A model generated the notes under the pieces. That model saw nothing but the letters and a program-made list of their open reading frames with translations. It searched no databases and was not told where the DNA came from. 64,000 bases of DNA from Methylobacterium frigidaeris (lineage in GTDB: Bacteria > Pseudomonadota > Alphaproteobacteria > Rhizobiales > Beijerinckiaceae), in assembly GCF_022179185.1 (NCBI RefSeq), contig NZ_BPQJ01000011.1:57860-121859 (forward strand). Direction: 5' to 3'. How positions within the stretch are numbered: position 1 is the stretch's first letter; every line of letters begins with the position of its first letter. Shown here in pieces: positions 55,273 to 64,000 of the stretch. Position numbers and translations under genes: made by a program.

Positions 55273-58200
55273 ATGCGCCTGAACGTCTCCGCCTGGGCGA
55301 TCCGCAAGCCGATCCCCTCGATCGTGCTCTTCCTGGTGCTCGGGCTGCTCGGAATCGTGAGCTTCCGCAGTCTGCCGATCACCCGCTTCCCCAACATCGA
55401 CATCCCGATCGTCTCGGTGACGGTGACGCAGGCCGGCGCCGCGCCGAGCGAATTGCAGACCCAGGTCACCAAGTGGGTCGAGGACGCGGTGGCGGGGGTG
55501 AAGGGCGTCAAGCACATCATCTCGTCGATCACCGAGGGCACCTCGGCCACGACGATCGAGTTCCGCCTGGAGGTGAACACCGACCGGGCGGTCAACGACG
55601 TCAAGGACGCGATCGCCAAGATCCGGATGAACCTGCCCCGGACGATCGACGAGCCGATCATCAGCCGGGTCGAGATCGCCGGCCTGCCGATCATGGTCTA
55701 CGGCGCCTCGGCGCCCGCGATGACGCCCGAGGACCTGTCCTGGTTCGTCGACGACGTGGTGGCGCGCCAGATCCAGGGCCTGCGCGGCGTCGGCGGCGTC
55801 GAGCGCCTCGGCGGTGTCGCCCGCGAGGTCCGGGTGACCCTCAAGCCCGACCGGCTGCTGGCGCTCGGCATCACCGCCGCCGACGTGAACCGGCAACTGC
55901 GCCTGACCTCGGCCGACATGGCCGGCGGCCGGGCCGAGGTCGGCGGCCAGGAACAGTCGATCCGCACGCTCGCCGCCTCCTCGAACCTCGACACCCTCGC
56001 GGCGACCTCGATCGTGCTGCCGGGCGGGCGCAAGGTGCGCCTCGACGACCTCGCCACCTTGAGCGACGGGGCCGAGGAGCCGCGCACCTTCGCACGCCTC
56101 AACGGCGAGCCGGTCGTCGCCTTCGCGATCTCGCGGGCGAGCGGCGCCAGCGACGCCTCGGTGGGCGAGGTGGTGGCGAAGAAGATCGAGGAATTCGCCA
56201 AGGCCTATCCGGGCGTGCGCTTCGACCGAATCGACAGTTCAGTCACCAACACGATCGGCAACTACGAATCCGCCATGCACAGCCTGATGGAGGGCGCGGC
56301 CCTCGCGGTGCTGGTGGTGTTCCTGTTCCTGCGCGACTGGCGCGCGACGCTGATCGCCGCGGTGGCGCTGCCGCTCTCGGTCTTCCCGACCTTCTGGGCG
56401 ATGAGCGCGATGGGCTTCTCGCTCAACGCGGTGAGCCTGCTCGCCATCACCCTCGTGACCGGCATCCTGGTCGACGATGCGATCGTGGAGATCGAGAACA
56501 TCGTCCGCCACATGCGGCTCGGCAAGTCGCCCTACCGCGCGGCGATCGAGGGCGCCGACGAGATCGGGCTCGCCGTCATCGCCATCACCGCGACCCTGAT
56601 CGCGATCTTCGCGCCGGTGTCGTTCATGGGCGGCATCGCCGGGCAGTACTTCAAGCAGTTCGGCCTCACCATCGCGGCCGCGGTGTTCATGTCGCTGCTG
56701 GTCGCACGCCTCATCACCCCGATGATGGCGGCCTATTTCCTGCGCGACCACGGCCACCACGAGGAGCGCGAGGGTCCGGTGATGCGGACCTACAACCGCG
56801 TCGTGCTGTGGTCGGTGCGGCACAAATACGTGACGCTGGTGGTCGGTCTCGCGCTGTTCGCCGCCTCGATCATGTCGACGAGCCTGCTGCCCGCCGGCTT
56901 CCTGCCCAAGGAGGACGCCGCCCGCACCCTGATGGTGGTCGAATTGCCCCCGGGCGCGCGGCTCGACGACACGATCGCCGTCACCGACCGGATCGCCCAG
57001 CGCCTGCGCACCCTGCCGGAGGTCCGTTCCGTCTTCGTCGATGGCGGCCGCCAATTGCCGGGCAAGAAGGAGGTGCGGCTCGCCACCTTCACCATCAATC
57101 TGACGCCGAAGAACGCCCGCGCCCGCAAGCAGGCCGACGTGGAAGCGGCGATCATGGACCTGATGCGCGACGAAGCGGACGTGCGGTACTGGTCCCTGCG
57201 CGAGGGCGGCCAGCGCGACTTCAGCCTCATCGTCGCCGGCGGCGACACCGCCCAGGTGACCGAGGTGGCGGAGAAGATGCAGCGCGAGGTCGCGGCCCTG
57301 CCGAACCTCGTCAACGTGATGTCGACCGCGCCCCTCGACCGGACCGAGGTGCGCATCCGCCCGAAGCCCGGCGTCGCCGCCGATCTCGGCGTCTCGACCG
57401 ACACCATCGCCGAGACGGTGCGGGTCGGCACGATCGGCGACATCGGCCAGAACCTCGCCAAGTTCAACGCCACCGACCGGCAGATCCCGATCCGGGTGCA
57501 GCTGCCGACCACCCTGCGCGGTGACCTCTCGGCCCTGGAGAGCCTGAAGGTGCCGGCGAAGAACGGGGCGTCGGTGCCGCTCTCGGCGGTGGCCGATATC
57601 AGCCTCGGCCGCGGCCCCACCGCGATCGACCGCTACGACCGGGCGGTGCGCGTCGCGCTCGAGGCCAACATGCAGGGCTCGGACGCGCTCGGCGAGCAGA
57701 TCAAGCTCGCGATGAACGTGCCGACCGCCCGCAACCTGCCGCCCGGCATCTCCCTGCGCCAGACCGGCGACGCCGAGGTGATGGGCGAGGTGTTCGAGGG
57801 GTTCGCGCTGGCGATGGGCGCCGGCCTGATGATGGTGCTCGGCGTGCTGATCCTGCTCTTCGGCTCGTTCTTCCAGCCCCTCACCATCCTGTTCTCGCTG
57901 CCACTGTCGATCGGCGGGGCGATCCTCGGCCTCCTGATCTTCAACCGGCCGATCTCGATGCCGGTGGTGATCGGCATCCTGATGCTGATGGGCGTGGTGA
58001 CCAAGAACGCGATCATGCTGGTCGATTTCGCCGTCGAGGAGATGGCCCGCGGCGTCGACCGCGTCACCGCCATCACCCAGGCCGGCGCCAAGCGCGCCCG
58101 CCCGATCGTGATGACGACCATCGCCATGGCGGCCGGCATGGTCCCGAGCGCGATGGCCTTCGGCATCGGCGGCGAGTTCCGCTCGCCGATGGCGATCGCG

Positions 58201-58371
58201 GTGATCTCGGGTCTGATCGTCTCGACCCTGCTGTCGCTGCTCTTCGTGCCGGCGATCTTCCTCCTGATGGACGACCTGTCGCGGCTGACGGGCCGGCTTT
58301 TCGGGCGGTTCGTGGGGGCGGTGGACGAGCCGCCGGGGCATGACGCGCACCGGCCGGCGGCGGCGGAGTAG
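55273..58371 (+). CDS. RND efflux transporter permease
   Basis: A 1032-residue AcrB/MexB-type pump, twelve helices and two large periplasmic loops. Proton-relay Asp pair is in TM4 (GILVDDAIVEIENIV), and typical RND pieces include PITRFPNIDIPIVSV near the N-terminus and GVVTKNAIMLVDFAVEEM in TM10. The drug or metabolite substrate is unknown; close family members with this layout (adaptor then pump, no outer membrane protein) often export hydrophobic or toxic organics. Operon with tetR and the adaptor. Confidence 0.95.
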   Translation: MRLNVSAWAIRKPIPSIVLFLVLGLLGIVSFRSLPITRFPNIDIPIVSVTVTQAGAAPSELQTQVTKWVEDAVAGVKGVKHIISSITEGTSATTIEFRLEVNTDRAVNDVKDAIAKIRMNLPRTIDEPIISRVEIAGLPIMVYGASAPAMTPEDLSWFVDDVVARQIQGLRGVGGVERLGGVAREVRVTLKPDRLLALGITAADVNRQLRLTSADMAGGRAEVGGQEQSIRTLAASSNLDTLAATSIVLPGGRKVRLDDLATLSDGAEEPRTFARLNGEPVVAFAISRASGASDASVGEVVAKKIEEFAKAYPGVRFDRIDSSVTNTIGNYESAMHSLMEGAALAVLVVFLFLRDWRATLIAAVALPLSVFPTFWAMSAMGFSLNAVSLLAITLVTGILVDDAIVEIENIVRHMRLGKSPYRAAIEGADEIGLAVIAITATLIAIFAPVSFMGGIAGQYFKQFGLTIAAAVFMSLLVARLITPMMAAYFLRDHGHHEEREGPVMRTYNRVVLWSVRHKYVTLVVGLALFAASIMSTSLLPAGFLPKEDAARTLMVVELPPGARLDDTIAVTDRIAQRLRTLPEVRSVFVDGGRQLPGKKEVRLATFTINLTPKNARARKQADVEAAIMDLMRDEADVRYWSLREGGQRDFSLIVAGGDTAQVTEVAEKMQREVAALPNLVNVMSTAPLDRTEVRIRPKPGVAADLGVSTDTIAETVRVGTIGDIGQNLAKFNATDRQIPIRVQLPTTLRGDLSALESLKVPAKNGASVPLSAVADISLGRGPTAIDRYDRAVRVALEANMQGSDALGEQIKLAMNVPTARNLPPGISLRQTGDAEVMGEVFEGFALAMGAGLMMVLGVLILLFGSFFQPLTILFSLPLSIGGAILGLLIFNRPISMPVVIGILMLMGVVTKNAIMLVDFAVEEMARGVDRVTAITQAGAKRARPIVMTTIAMAAGMVPSAMAFGIGGEFRSPMAIAVISGLIVSTLLSLLFVPAIFLLMDDLSRLTGRLFGRFVGAVDEPPGHDAHRPAAAE

Positions 58372-58372
58372 G

Positions 58373-58393
58373 GGGAGCGGATTGATCGCTCCC
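58373..58393 (+). terminator. Hairpin after the RND pump
   Basis: GGGAGCG pairs with CGCTCCC around a 7-nt loop directly after the RND stop codon; it is short and lacks a T-tract, so only a possible terminator. Confidence 0.35.
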
Positions 58394-58407
58394 GACAGGC
58401 TACACCG

Positions 58408-58887
58408 ATGAACCGCGATCTCATTCCACCGCTCGCCGTGAGCATCCGGCAGGAGGATCCGGGTCGGCCGGACATCGTCCGGATGCTGCGCGACGGCGAG
58501 GCGCACTCGGCGGCGCTCTACCCCGCCGAGAGCAATCATCATCTCCCCCTCGAGGATCTCCGCAAGCCGAACGTGCGTTTCCTCGTGGCGCGCGACGCCG
58601 AGGGGCGTGCCGTCGCGACGGGTGCCCTGGTCCTCTGCGGTGACTGGGCCGAGATCAAGCGGATGTGGGTCGAGGATCACGCCCGCGGTCGGGGGGTCTC
58701 CCGCCGGATCCTGGAGACGTTGATCGACGAGGCGCGCCGCGCAGGGATCGGTGTTCTGCGCCTGGAGACAGGCGTCGTCAGCCACGCCGCCCTGGCCCTG
58801 TACGAGCGGACCGGTTTCGTGCGCCGCGGACCGTTCGCCGGCTACGCCGAAGATCCGCTCAGCGTCTTCATGGAGCGGATCTGGTGA
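58408..58887 (+). CDS. GNAT family N-acetyltransferase
   Basis: A 159-residue acetyltransferase. The acetyl-CoA pyrophosphate loop is in DHARGRGVSRRILETLIDEA, with LALYERTGFVRRGPFAGYAE at the C-terminus. Substrate not identifiable. Gene lies 36 bp downstream of the RND pump on the same strand, but the hairpin between them suggests it may be independent. Confidence 0.9.
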   Translation: MNRDLIPPLAVSIRQEDPGRPDIVRMLRDGEAHSAALYPAESNHHLPLEDLRKPNVRFLVARDAEGRAVATGALVLCGDWAEIKRMWVEDHARGRGVSRRILETLIDEARRAGIGVLRLETGVVSHAALALYERTGFVRRGPFAGYAEDPLSVFMERIW

Positions 58888-59032
58888 GGCGTCCGCATCC
58901 AGGCTCGACGGGGACGCTTCGATACCAGAAGATCGCGCCTCCCCTGTCGGTGGGAAGGCGCGACACGGTCGAATCGCTTGCCGAGTCCGGAGAGGGGGAG
59001 CGGCACCCTTCGCTTCGGCGACCGCCCCGCGC

Positions 59033-60547
59033 CTACTGCCCCCGCCGCGCCTGCGCGGCGAACCGCACCGCCTCTTCCGCCGCCCGGAACAAAGCCTTGG
59101 CCTTGTTGACGCATTCCTGCTGCTCGGAGGCCGGGTCGGAATCGTGCACGATGCCGGCGCCGGCCTGGACGTGCATCCGGCCGTCCTTGACGATGGCGGT
59201 GCGCAGCACGATGCAGGTGTCCATCTGGCCATCGGCACCGAAATAGCCGATGCAGCCGCCATAGGGTCCGCGCTTCTCGCGCTCCAGTTCATCGATGATC
59301 TGCATCGCCCGCACCTTCGGGGCGCCCGAGACCGTGCCGGCGGGGAATCCCGCGGCGAGTGCCGAGAGGGCGTCGTGCCGGGGATCGAGGCGGCCCTCGA
59401 CGTTCGACACGATGTGCATGACCTGGCTGTAGAATTCGAGGAAGAACGAATCCGTCACCCGCACGCTGCCGATCTCGGCGACGCGGCCGACGTCGTTGCG
59501 CCCGAGATCGAGCAGCATCAGGTGCTCGGAGCGCTCCTTGGGGTCGGCCAGCAGCTCGTCGGCGAGTGCCTTGTCCTCCTCCGGCGTCGCGCCGCGGCGG
59601 CGGGTGCCGGCGATCGGCCGGATCGTCACCGCGCCGTCGCGCACCCGCACCAGGATCTCCGGCGAGGAGCAGACGATCTGGAAACCGCCGAAATCGAGGT
59701 AGCACAGGAATGGCGCCGGGTTGACCCGGCGCAGGGCCCGGTAGAGCGCGAGCGCCGGCAGGCCGAACGGCGCCTCGAAGCGCTGCGACAGCACCACCTG
59801 GAAGATGTCGCCGGCAGCGATGTACTCCTTGGCTCGGGCGACCATGCCGAGGAAGTCGTCGGGGGCGACGTTGGAGACTTGGGCGGGGGCGGGGATCTCG
59901 GTCGGGTTCTGCCTTGCCTCGACCGGCAGCGGACCCTCCAGGGCGTCGGCGGCGCTCTCGAGCCGCGCGAGCGCCGCCTCGTAGGCCGCCCTCGCCGAGA
60001 GGCCGGGGACGGGTCGGATGGGCGCCACCAGGGCGATCTCGTCGCGCACCGCGTCGAAGATCACCATCACGGTGGGGCGAACCAGGATCGCGTCCGGCAC
60101 CCCGATCGGGTCGGGATGGGGGGTGTCGAGCCGCTCCATCTCCCGCACCATGTCGTAGCCGAGATAGCCGAACAGGCCGGCCGCCATCGGCGGCAGGCCG
60201 GGCTCCGCCGGGATCGCGCTCTCGGCGATCAGCGCCCGCAGGCTGTCGAGGGGTGGGGAAGCCTCGGGCTTGAAAGCCGCGAGGTCGGGCGCGGCCGCGC
60301 GCTCGGCCCGGCCGTTCGCGCAGCGCCAGATCAGGTCGGGATCGAGGCCGATCATCGAGTAACGACCGCGTACGGCGCCGCCCTCGACCGACTCGAGCAG
60401 GAAGGCGGCGCCCTCGCGCCCCGCCTTCAATTTCAGGAAGGCGGCGACCGGCGTCTCGAGATCGGCCACCAGGGTGGCGCGCAGGAGGACCGAACGGCCC
60501 TCGGCATAGGCCGCAGCGGCGGCCTCCTGGGAGGGAGCGACCACCAC
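59033..60547 (-). CDS. trpE: Anthranilate synthase component I
   Basis: A 504-residue TrpE, committing chorismate to tryptophan. N-terminal LLESVEGGAVRGRYSMIG holds the tryptophan-feedback LLES motif. Catalytic segments IAGTRRRGATPEED, LGRNDVGRVAEIGSV, FPAGTVSGAPKVRAM and GGCIGYFG are complete. GTG start at 60547, four bases after the ppiD stop, so translation is probably coupled. No trpG or trpD follows in the window; the next gene downstream is in the opposite direction. Confidence 0.96.
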   Translation of the reverse strand: MVVAPSQEAAAAAYAEGRSVLLRATLVADLETPVAAFLKLKAGREGAAFLLESVEGGAVRGRYSMIGLDPDLIWRCANGRAERAAAPDLAAFKPEASPPLDSLRALIAESAIPAEPGLPPMAAGLFGYLGYDMVREMERLDTPHPDPIGVPDAILVRPTVMVIFDAVRDEIALVAPIRPVPGLSARAAYEAALARLESAADALEGPLPVEARQNPTEIPAPAQVSNVAPDDFLGMVARAKEYIAAGDIFQVVLSQRFEAPFGLPALALYRALRRVNPAPFLCYLDFGGFQIVCSSPEILVRVRDGAVTIRPIAGTRRRGATPEEDKALADELLADPKERSEHLMLLDLGRNDVGRVAEIGSVRVTDSFFLEFYSQVMHIVSNVEGRLDPRHDALSALAAGFPAGTVSGAPKVRAMQIIDELEREKRGPYGGCIGYFGADGQMDTCIVLRTAIVKDGRMHVQAGAGIVHDSDPASEQQECVNKAKALFRAAEEAVRFAAQARRGQ

Positions 60548-60551
60548 GGGA

Positions 60552-62456
60552 TCAGTACTCGCCGCCGATGGCGCGGCGGAACGCACCCTCGTTGACCGAG
60601 ACGCCGGCCTGCTTCTGCACATCGGCGATGTACTGGGCCAGGATGTCGTCGGCGAGCGCCGTGCGATACTGCTGCTCCACCGCGACGGCACCGGCGGCCG
60701 ACGGCACGAAGGCCGGCACCGTGGCACCCGTCACCCGGAAGACCACGCGGGCGGTCTCCTCGCCGGACGCCGTGCCCGACTTGCCGACCGGCGTCGCGAA
60801 CAGGCGGGCGACGCTCTCGCTGGAGAGGCCGTCGCGGCCGCGACCGCGGGCGATGTCGGTGGCGGTCTTGGCCTCCTGTCCGAGGGACTTCGCCACCGCC
60901 TCGATCGCTTCGCCTTTGTCGAGCCGCTCGGTCGCCTCGCGGGCCTTGGCGGCGAGACGGCGCGAGACCTCGTCGGCCTTCCACTGCGCCACCACGGCGT
61001 CGCGGACCTCTGCCAGCGGCTTGTCGTGGGCCGGGTCGATCTTGGTCACGTCGTACCAGACGTAGCCGCCGGAGCGGGTGCGCAGGGCCTCGTTGTCGGC
61101 GCCCATGTCGCTGCGGAAGATCGCCGCCAGGGTCGCGTCCTTGTCGGGGATTGCGTCGGCCACCTTGCCCTGGGGATCGCGCCCCTGCGCGTCGACGGCC
61201 GGCACGGTGACGAGGGTCAGGCCCTGCTCGCGGGCGATGTCGGCGAGCGGCTTGGCGCCGGCACGCTGGTCCTCGATCGCGTCGTGGACTTTCTCCAGCC
61301 CGTCGCGCGCCTTTTCGAGGGCGATCTCTTGGCGCACCTCGCCGGCCACTTCCTCGAACGGCTTGCGGGCGCCGGGCTGCACTGACGTGACCCGCAGGAG
61401 CACCGTGCCGAAGCGGCCCTTGACCGGCTCGCTCACGGCGTTCGGCTCGGCCGCGAAGGCGGCGTCGGCGACAGCCGGATCGAACAGCTCGGACTTGGCG
61501 AAGGTGCCGAGGTCGAGTGCCTTGGCGTCGAGGCCGCGCTCGGTCGCGACCTGGTCGAAGGTCGCCTCGCCGCTGCGGATGCGGGCCAGCGCCGCCGCCG
61601 CGTCGGCGTCGTTCGGGAACACGATCTGCTGGATCGCGCGCTTCTCGGGCGTGCCGAAGCGGCTCTTCTCGGACTCGTAGCGGGCGCGGGCCTCGGCCTC
61701 CGGCACGGCGTCGGGCTTCGCGAGCGTTGCCGGATCGAGGACGAGCAGGTTCACGCTGCGGTATTCGGGTGCCCGGAACGCGCTCTTGCGCTCGGTGTAG
61801 AAGGTGTTCACCTCCTCGTCGGTCGGGGCCGGGATCTCGCCGGCGGCCGCATCCGGCAGGGTGAAGTAGGCGGCGGCGCGGCGCTCGGCGGTGTAGCGGT
61901 GGATCGCCTCGCGGGCGGCGAGCGGCACCGGCAGCTCGGCGGTGATCGCGTCGGCGAGCTGGAGGCGGGCCGCCACGGCGCGTTGCTCCTGCACGAAGCC
62001 CTGCTCGGTCAGGCCGGCCTGGCGCAGCGTATCGCGAAACGTGTTGACGTCGAAGGCGCCGCTCGGGCCCTTGAAGGCCGGCTCCTCCTGGATCAGCCGC
62101 ACCACCGCGGAATCGGGGATGCGCAGGCCGAGATCCTTCGTCTTCTGGTCGAGGGAGGCCTCGGTGATGAGCTGCGCCAGGACCTGCCGGTCGAGGCCGA
62201 GCGCTCGGGCCTGGTCCGGCGTGATCGGCCGGCGGCTCTGGCGCGACAGGCGCTGGAGCTGGTTCTGGTAGGCGGTGCGCAGGGCCTCGGCCGGGATCTG
62301 CGTGCTGCCGACGGTCGCGACCGCGTTGCTGCCGCCGCCGCGGAAGATGTCGCCGATGCCGAAGATGGCGAGGCCCGCGATCAGGAGGCCGAATACCACC
62401 GTCACCACGATCTTGCCGAGCCAGCTCTGGCTGGCGGCGCGGAACCCCTGGAGCAT
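60552..62456 (-). CDS. ppiD: PpiD/SurA-N-type peptidylprolyl isomerase
   Basis: A 634-residue inner-membrane periplasmic chaperone. One N-terminal helix (IVVTVVFGLLIAGLAIFGIG) anchors it; SurA-N-like helices follow (RTAYQNQLQRLSRQSRRP), and the parvulin-like domain is around 270-370 (TPEKRAIQQIVFPNDADAAA), with weak conservation of PPIase active-site residues. It assists folding of exported proteins. ATG 62456 (MLQGFRAASQSW) chosen over earlier frame starts. Divergent from tpiA. Confidence 0.92.
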   Translation of the reverse strand: MLQGFRAASQSWLGKIVVTVVFGLLIAGLAIFGIGDIFRGGGSNAVATVGSTQIPAEALRTAYQNQLQRLSRQSRRPITPDQARALGLDRQVLAQLITEASLDQKTKDLGLRIPDSAVVRLIQEEPAFKGPSGAFDVNTFRDTLRQAGLTEQGFVQEQRAVAARLQLADAITAELPVPLAAREAIHRYTAERRAAAYFTLPDAAAGEIPAPTDEEVNTFYTERKSAFRAPEYRSVNLLVLDPATLAKPDAVPEAEARARYESEKSRFGTPEKRAIQQIVFPNDADAAAALARIRSGEATFDQVATERGLDAKALDLGTFAKSELFDPAVADAAFAAEPNAVSEPVKGRFGTVLLRVTSVQPGARKPFEEVAGEVRQEIALEKARDGLEKVHDAIEDQRAGAKPLADIAREQGLTLVTVPAVDAQGRDPQGKVADAIPDKDATLAAIFRSDMGADNEALRTRSGGYVWYDVTKIDPAHDKPLAEVRDAVVAQWKADEVSRRLAAKAREATERLDKGEAIEAVAKSLGQEAKTATDIARGRGRDGLSSESVARLFATPVGKSGTASGEETARVVFRVTGATVPAFVPSAAGAVAVEQQYRTALADDILAQYIADVQKQAGVSVNEGAFRRAIGGEY

Positions 62457-62621
62457 CGCGATCCTCAGAACAAACCGTGGGGCATCGCCCGCAAGGGGAT
62501 GCCCGGATCCGGCCGCGATACCGCATAAGCGCCGCAAGGCAAAGAGCGGCGCCCGTTGCCGGTTTGCCGGCCGGCGGCGGACCTGTTACCCGGCAGCGCT
62601 TATCATGATCGGGGGAGACCC

Positions 62622-63383
62622 ATGACGACCGAACGGCCGCGCCCGCTGGTGGCGGGAAACTGGAAGATGAACGGCCTCCAGGCCTCGCTGAAAGTGGCCG
62701 AAGCGGTCCGCGACGGCCTCGATTCCGCACTGGCGCAGCGCATCGACGTGCTGATCTGCCCGCCCGCGACCCTGATCGGCGCGATGGCCGCTTCGCTGAA
62801 GGGCTCGGCCGTCCGGATCGGCGGCCAGGACGTGCATGCCGAGGCGAGCGGTGCCTATACGGGCAACGTCTCGGCCGAGATGCTGGCGGATCTTGGCGCC
62901 ACTGCCACCATCGTCGGCCATTCCGAGCGCCGGGCCTATCACCACGAGAGCGATGCCGACATCCGCGCCAAGGCGCTCGCCGCCCGCCGGGCCGGGCTCG
63001 TGGCGATCATCTGCGTCGGCGAGACCCGCGAGGAGCGCGAGGCCGGCCGGACCCTGGAGATCGTGCGCGGCCAGCTCGCCGGCTCCCTGCCCGACGGTGC
63101 CACGGCGGCCGACACGGTGATCGCCTACGAGCCGGTCTGGGCGATCGGCACCGGGCTGACTCCGACGGTGGACGACGTCGCCGAGGTCCACGCGCTGATC
63201 CGGCAGGAACTTGACGCTCGGCTCGGTGCGGAAGGGGCCAAGGTGCGGATCCTCTACGGCGGCTCGGTGAAACCCTCGAACGCCGCGGAGCTGATGGGTG
63301 TCGCCAACGTCGATGGTGCGCTGGTCGGCGGGGCGAGCCTGAAGGCCGAGGATTTCCTGGGCATCGCGGCGGCGTATCGCTGA
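62622..63383 (+). CDS. tpiA: Triosephosphate isomerase
   Basis: A 253-residue TIM, interconverting DHAP and glyceraldehyde-3-phosphate. VAGNWKMN, catalytic His in IVGHSERR and catalytic Glu in [12 protein letters not shown], phosphate loop [13 protein letters not shown]; all intact. GGGGGAGA upstream of ATG. It is divergent from ppiD-trpE, an arrangement frequent in alphaproteobacteria. Confidence 0.97.
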   Translation: MTTERPRPLVAGNWKMNGLQASLKVAEAVRDGLDSALAQRIDVLICPPATLIGAMAASLKGSAVRIGGQDVHAEASGAYTGNVSAEMLADLGATATIVGHSERRAYHHESDADIRAKALAARRAGLVAIICVGETREEREAGRTLEIVRGQLAGSLPDGATAADTVIAYEPVWAIGTGLTPTVDDVAEVHALIRQELDARLGAEGAKVRILYGGSVKPSNAAELMGVANVDGALVGGASLKAEDFLGIAAAYR

Positions 63384-63463
63384 GGCGACGTCCCGGGGAC
63401 CGCGCCGCGGAAACCGGGATCCCATCACTGCCGAGGGAAACCCGAGCGTAGGGCTGCAGTGCA

Positions 63464-63500
63464 TCCTACTCACGACCTGACCTTGAGGTCGTGAGTAGGA
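63464..63500. terminator. Hairpin downstream of tpiA
   Basis: TCCTACTCACGACCT pairs perfectly over 15 bp with AGGTCGTGAGTAGGA around a 7-nt loop. Located between tpiA and the oppositely oriented tRNA-Val gene, it can terminate either; there is no T-tract, so an intergenic palindrome is an alternative. Confidence 0.55.
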
Positions 63501-63546
63501 AAGCGGAGTGGGCTGCCCCGGTAGAACGACGCGCGCCGCAAATCCC

Positions 63547-63622
63547 TGGTGGGCGGTGACGGGCTCGAACCGCCGACCCTCTCGGTGTAAACGAGATGCT
63601 CTACCAACTGAGCTAACCGCCC
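63547..63622 (-). tRNA. tRNA-Val (anticodon TAC)
   Basis: Full cloverleaf on the minus strand: acceptor GGGCGGT/ACCGCCC, D-arm GCTC...GAGC, anticodon stem TCTCG/CGAGA with loop TTTACAC (anticodon TAC), T-arm GGCGG TTCGAGC CCGTC, discriminator A and encoded CCA. Confidence 0.96.
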
Positions 63623-63822
63623 GGATCCCGGCATCGTTAAGGCGCCCGGGTCGCAAGTGCAAGGCTTCGCGTGCAACGCCTCGCATGCGCGAGGGAGGCG
63701 CGTGCAAGGGAGCCGATGCCCCCACCGGCCCCGGCCGGCTTCCCGACTTTCTTGAGCCGGCGGCTTGACAGGGTAGGGGGCTCCCCATACACCGCGGCCA
63801 TCGCAGCACTGCGAGACGCCGG

Positions 63823-63899
63823 GCGGACGTAGCTCAGTCGGTTAGAGTGCCGGCCTGTCACGCCGGAGGTCGCGGGTTCGAGCCCCGTCGTCCGCGCCA
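63823..63899 (+). tRNA. tRNA-Asp (anticodon GTC)
   Basis: Acceptor GCGGACG/CGTCCGC, anticodon stem CCGGC/GCCGG with loop CTGTCAC (anticodon GTC), discriminator G, and encoded CCA. It is the natural substrate of GluQRS encoded upstream. Confidence 0.97.
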
Positions 63900-63944
63900 C
63901 TTCCTTGATCGGAAAAGGCGTTTCTGTAGTGCATAGCGCCCTGT

Positions 63945-64000
63945 GCGGACGTAGCTCAGTCGGTTAGAGTGCCGGCCTGTCACGCCGGAGGTCGCGGGTT
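63945..64000 (+). tRNA. tRNA-Asp (anticodon GTC), second copy, cut by window end
   Basis: The first 56 bases match the preceding tRNA-Asp gene exactly, including the loop CTGTCAC. The 3' end lies outside the window. Confidence 0.95.

Noticed and set aside
56239..59292. A 1017-codon minus-strand frame across the RND pump and GNAT gene
   Set aside because: Antisense shadow; RND and GNAT motifs on plus are unambiguous.

Overview
The window is a contiguous piece of a high-GC alphaproteobacterial chromosome, most likely a Methylobacterium/Methylorubrum-type member of the Hyphomicrobiales. This is inferred from the gene repertoire (ActS/ActR-type redox kinase pair, IalB-family protein, intracellular PHB depolymerase, GFA-family protein, LOV-type hybrid kinase) and from the very GC-rich third codon positions; no rRNA or other phylogenetic marker is present to settle it. 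Genes are dense and mostly housekeeping or signalling. I see no prophage, insertion sequence, plasmid function or CRISPR array.

Layout. 1-5.4 kb: the 3' end of a DUF882 murein-peptidase-like gene and a membrane/cNMP-binding protein, convergent with a three-gene minus-strand signalling operon (CheY-like receiver, CheC-like phosphatase, LOV-PAS-PAS hybrid histidine kinase). 5.6-11.7 kb: L,D-transpeptidase, NtrC-type response regulator, M3 oligoendopeptidase. 11.7-19.4 kb: a DMT exporter with an alpha/beta hydrolase, a small membrane protein, MATE exporter, GFA protein, a methyltransferase, DUF952-pyrD, and an S24-fold repressor. 19.4-24 kb: a giant symporter-type hybrid histidine kinase, an smtB-smtA zinc-response operon with a clear operator, and a small secreted protein. 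24.3-33 kb: carbon storage and envelope glucan genes: glgA and a GH13 enzyme on minus, glgP on plus, opgG/D-like on minus. 33-39.5 kb: gamma-glutamyltransferase-like protein, actR/actS, phaZ, and a YgjP-type metallopeptidase. 39.5-47 kb: an IalB-family gene, a secreted protein and two GT2 glycosyltransferases in one overlapping operon, convergent with an isolated, visibly AT-richer flagellin gene. 47-53 kb: purC, an HpcH/HpaI aldolase, esterase, alkA-like glycosylase, gluQRS and a DJ-1/PfpI protein. 53-58.4 kb: a small ORF divergent from a tetR-adaptor-RND pump operon preceded by a perfect 20-bp palindrome. 58.4-64 kb: a GNAT gene, ppiD-trpE (minus), tpiA (plus), tRNA-Val and two tRNA-Asp genes, the last cut by the window end.

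How the genes fit together. The window contains several sensory inputs (blue light, redox through ActS, zinc through SmtB, an unidentified solute through the symporter-kinase), carbon-storage turnover (glycogen synthesis and phosphorolysis, PHB mobilisation) and envelope maintenance (L,D-transpeptidase, DUF882, glucan export, PpiD). The most interesting items for follow-up are the receiver/CheC/LOV-kinase operon, the flagellin whose canonical start codon reads ATC, the S24-fold regulator that has lost its catalytic dyad, the operator overlapping the tetR start, and a family of intergenic palindromes sharing a TCATCCCG-like core. Nothing here is clearly a novel defence or mobile system.
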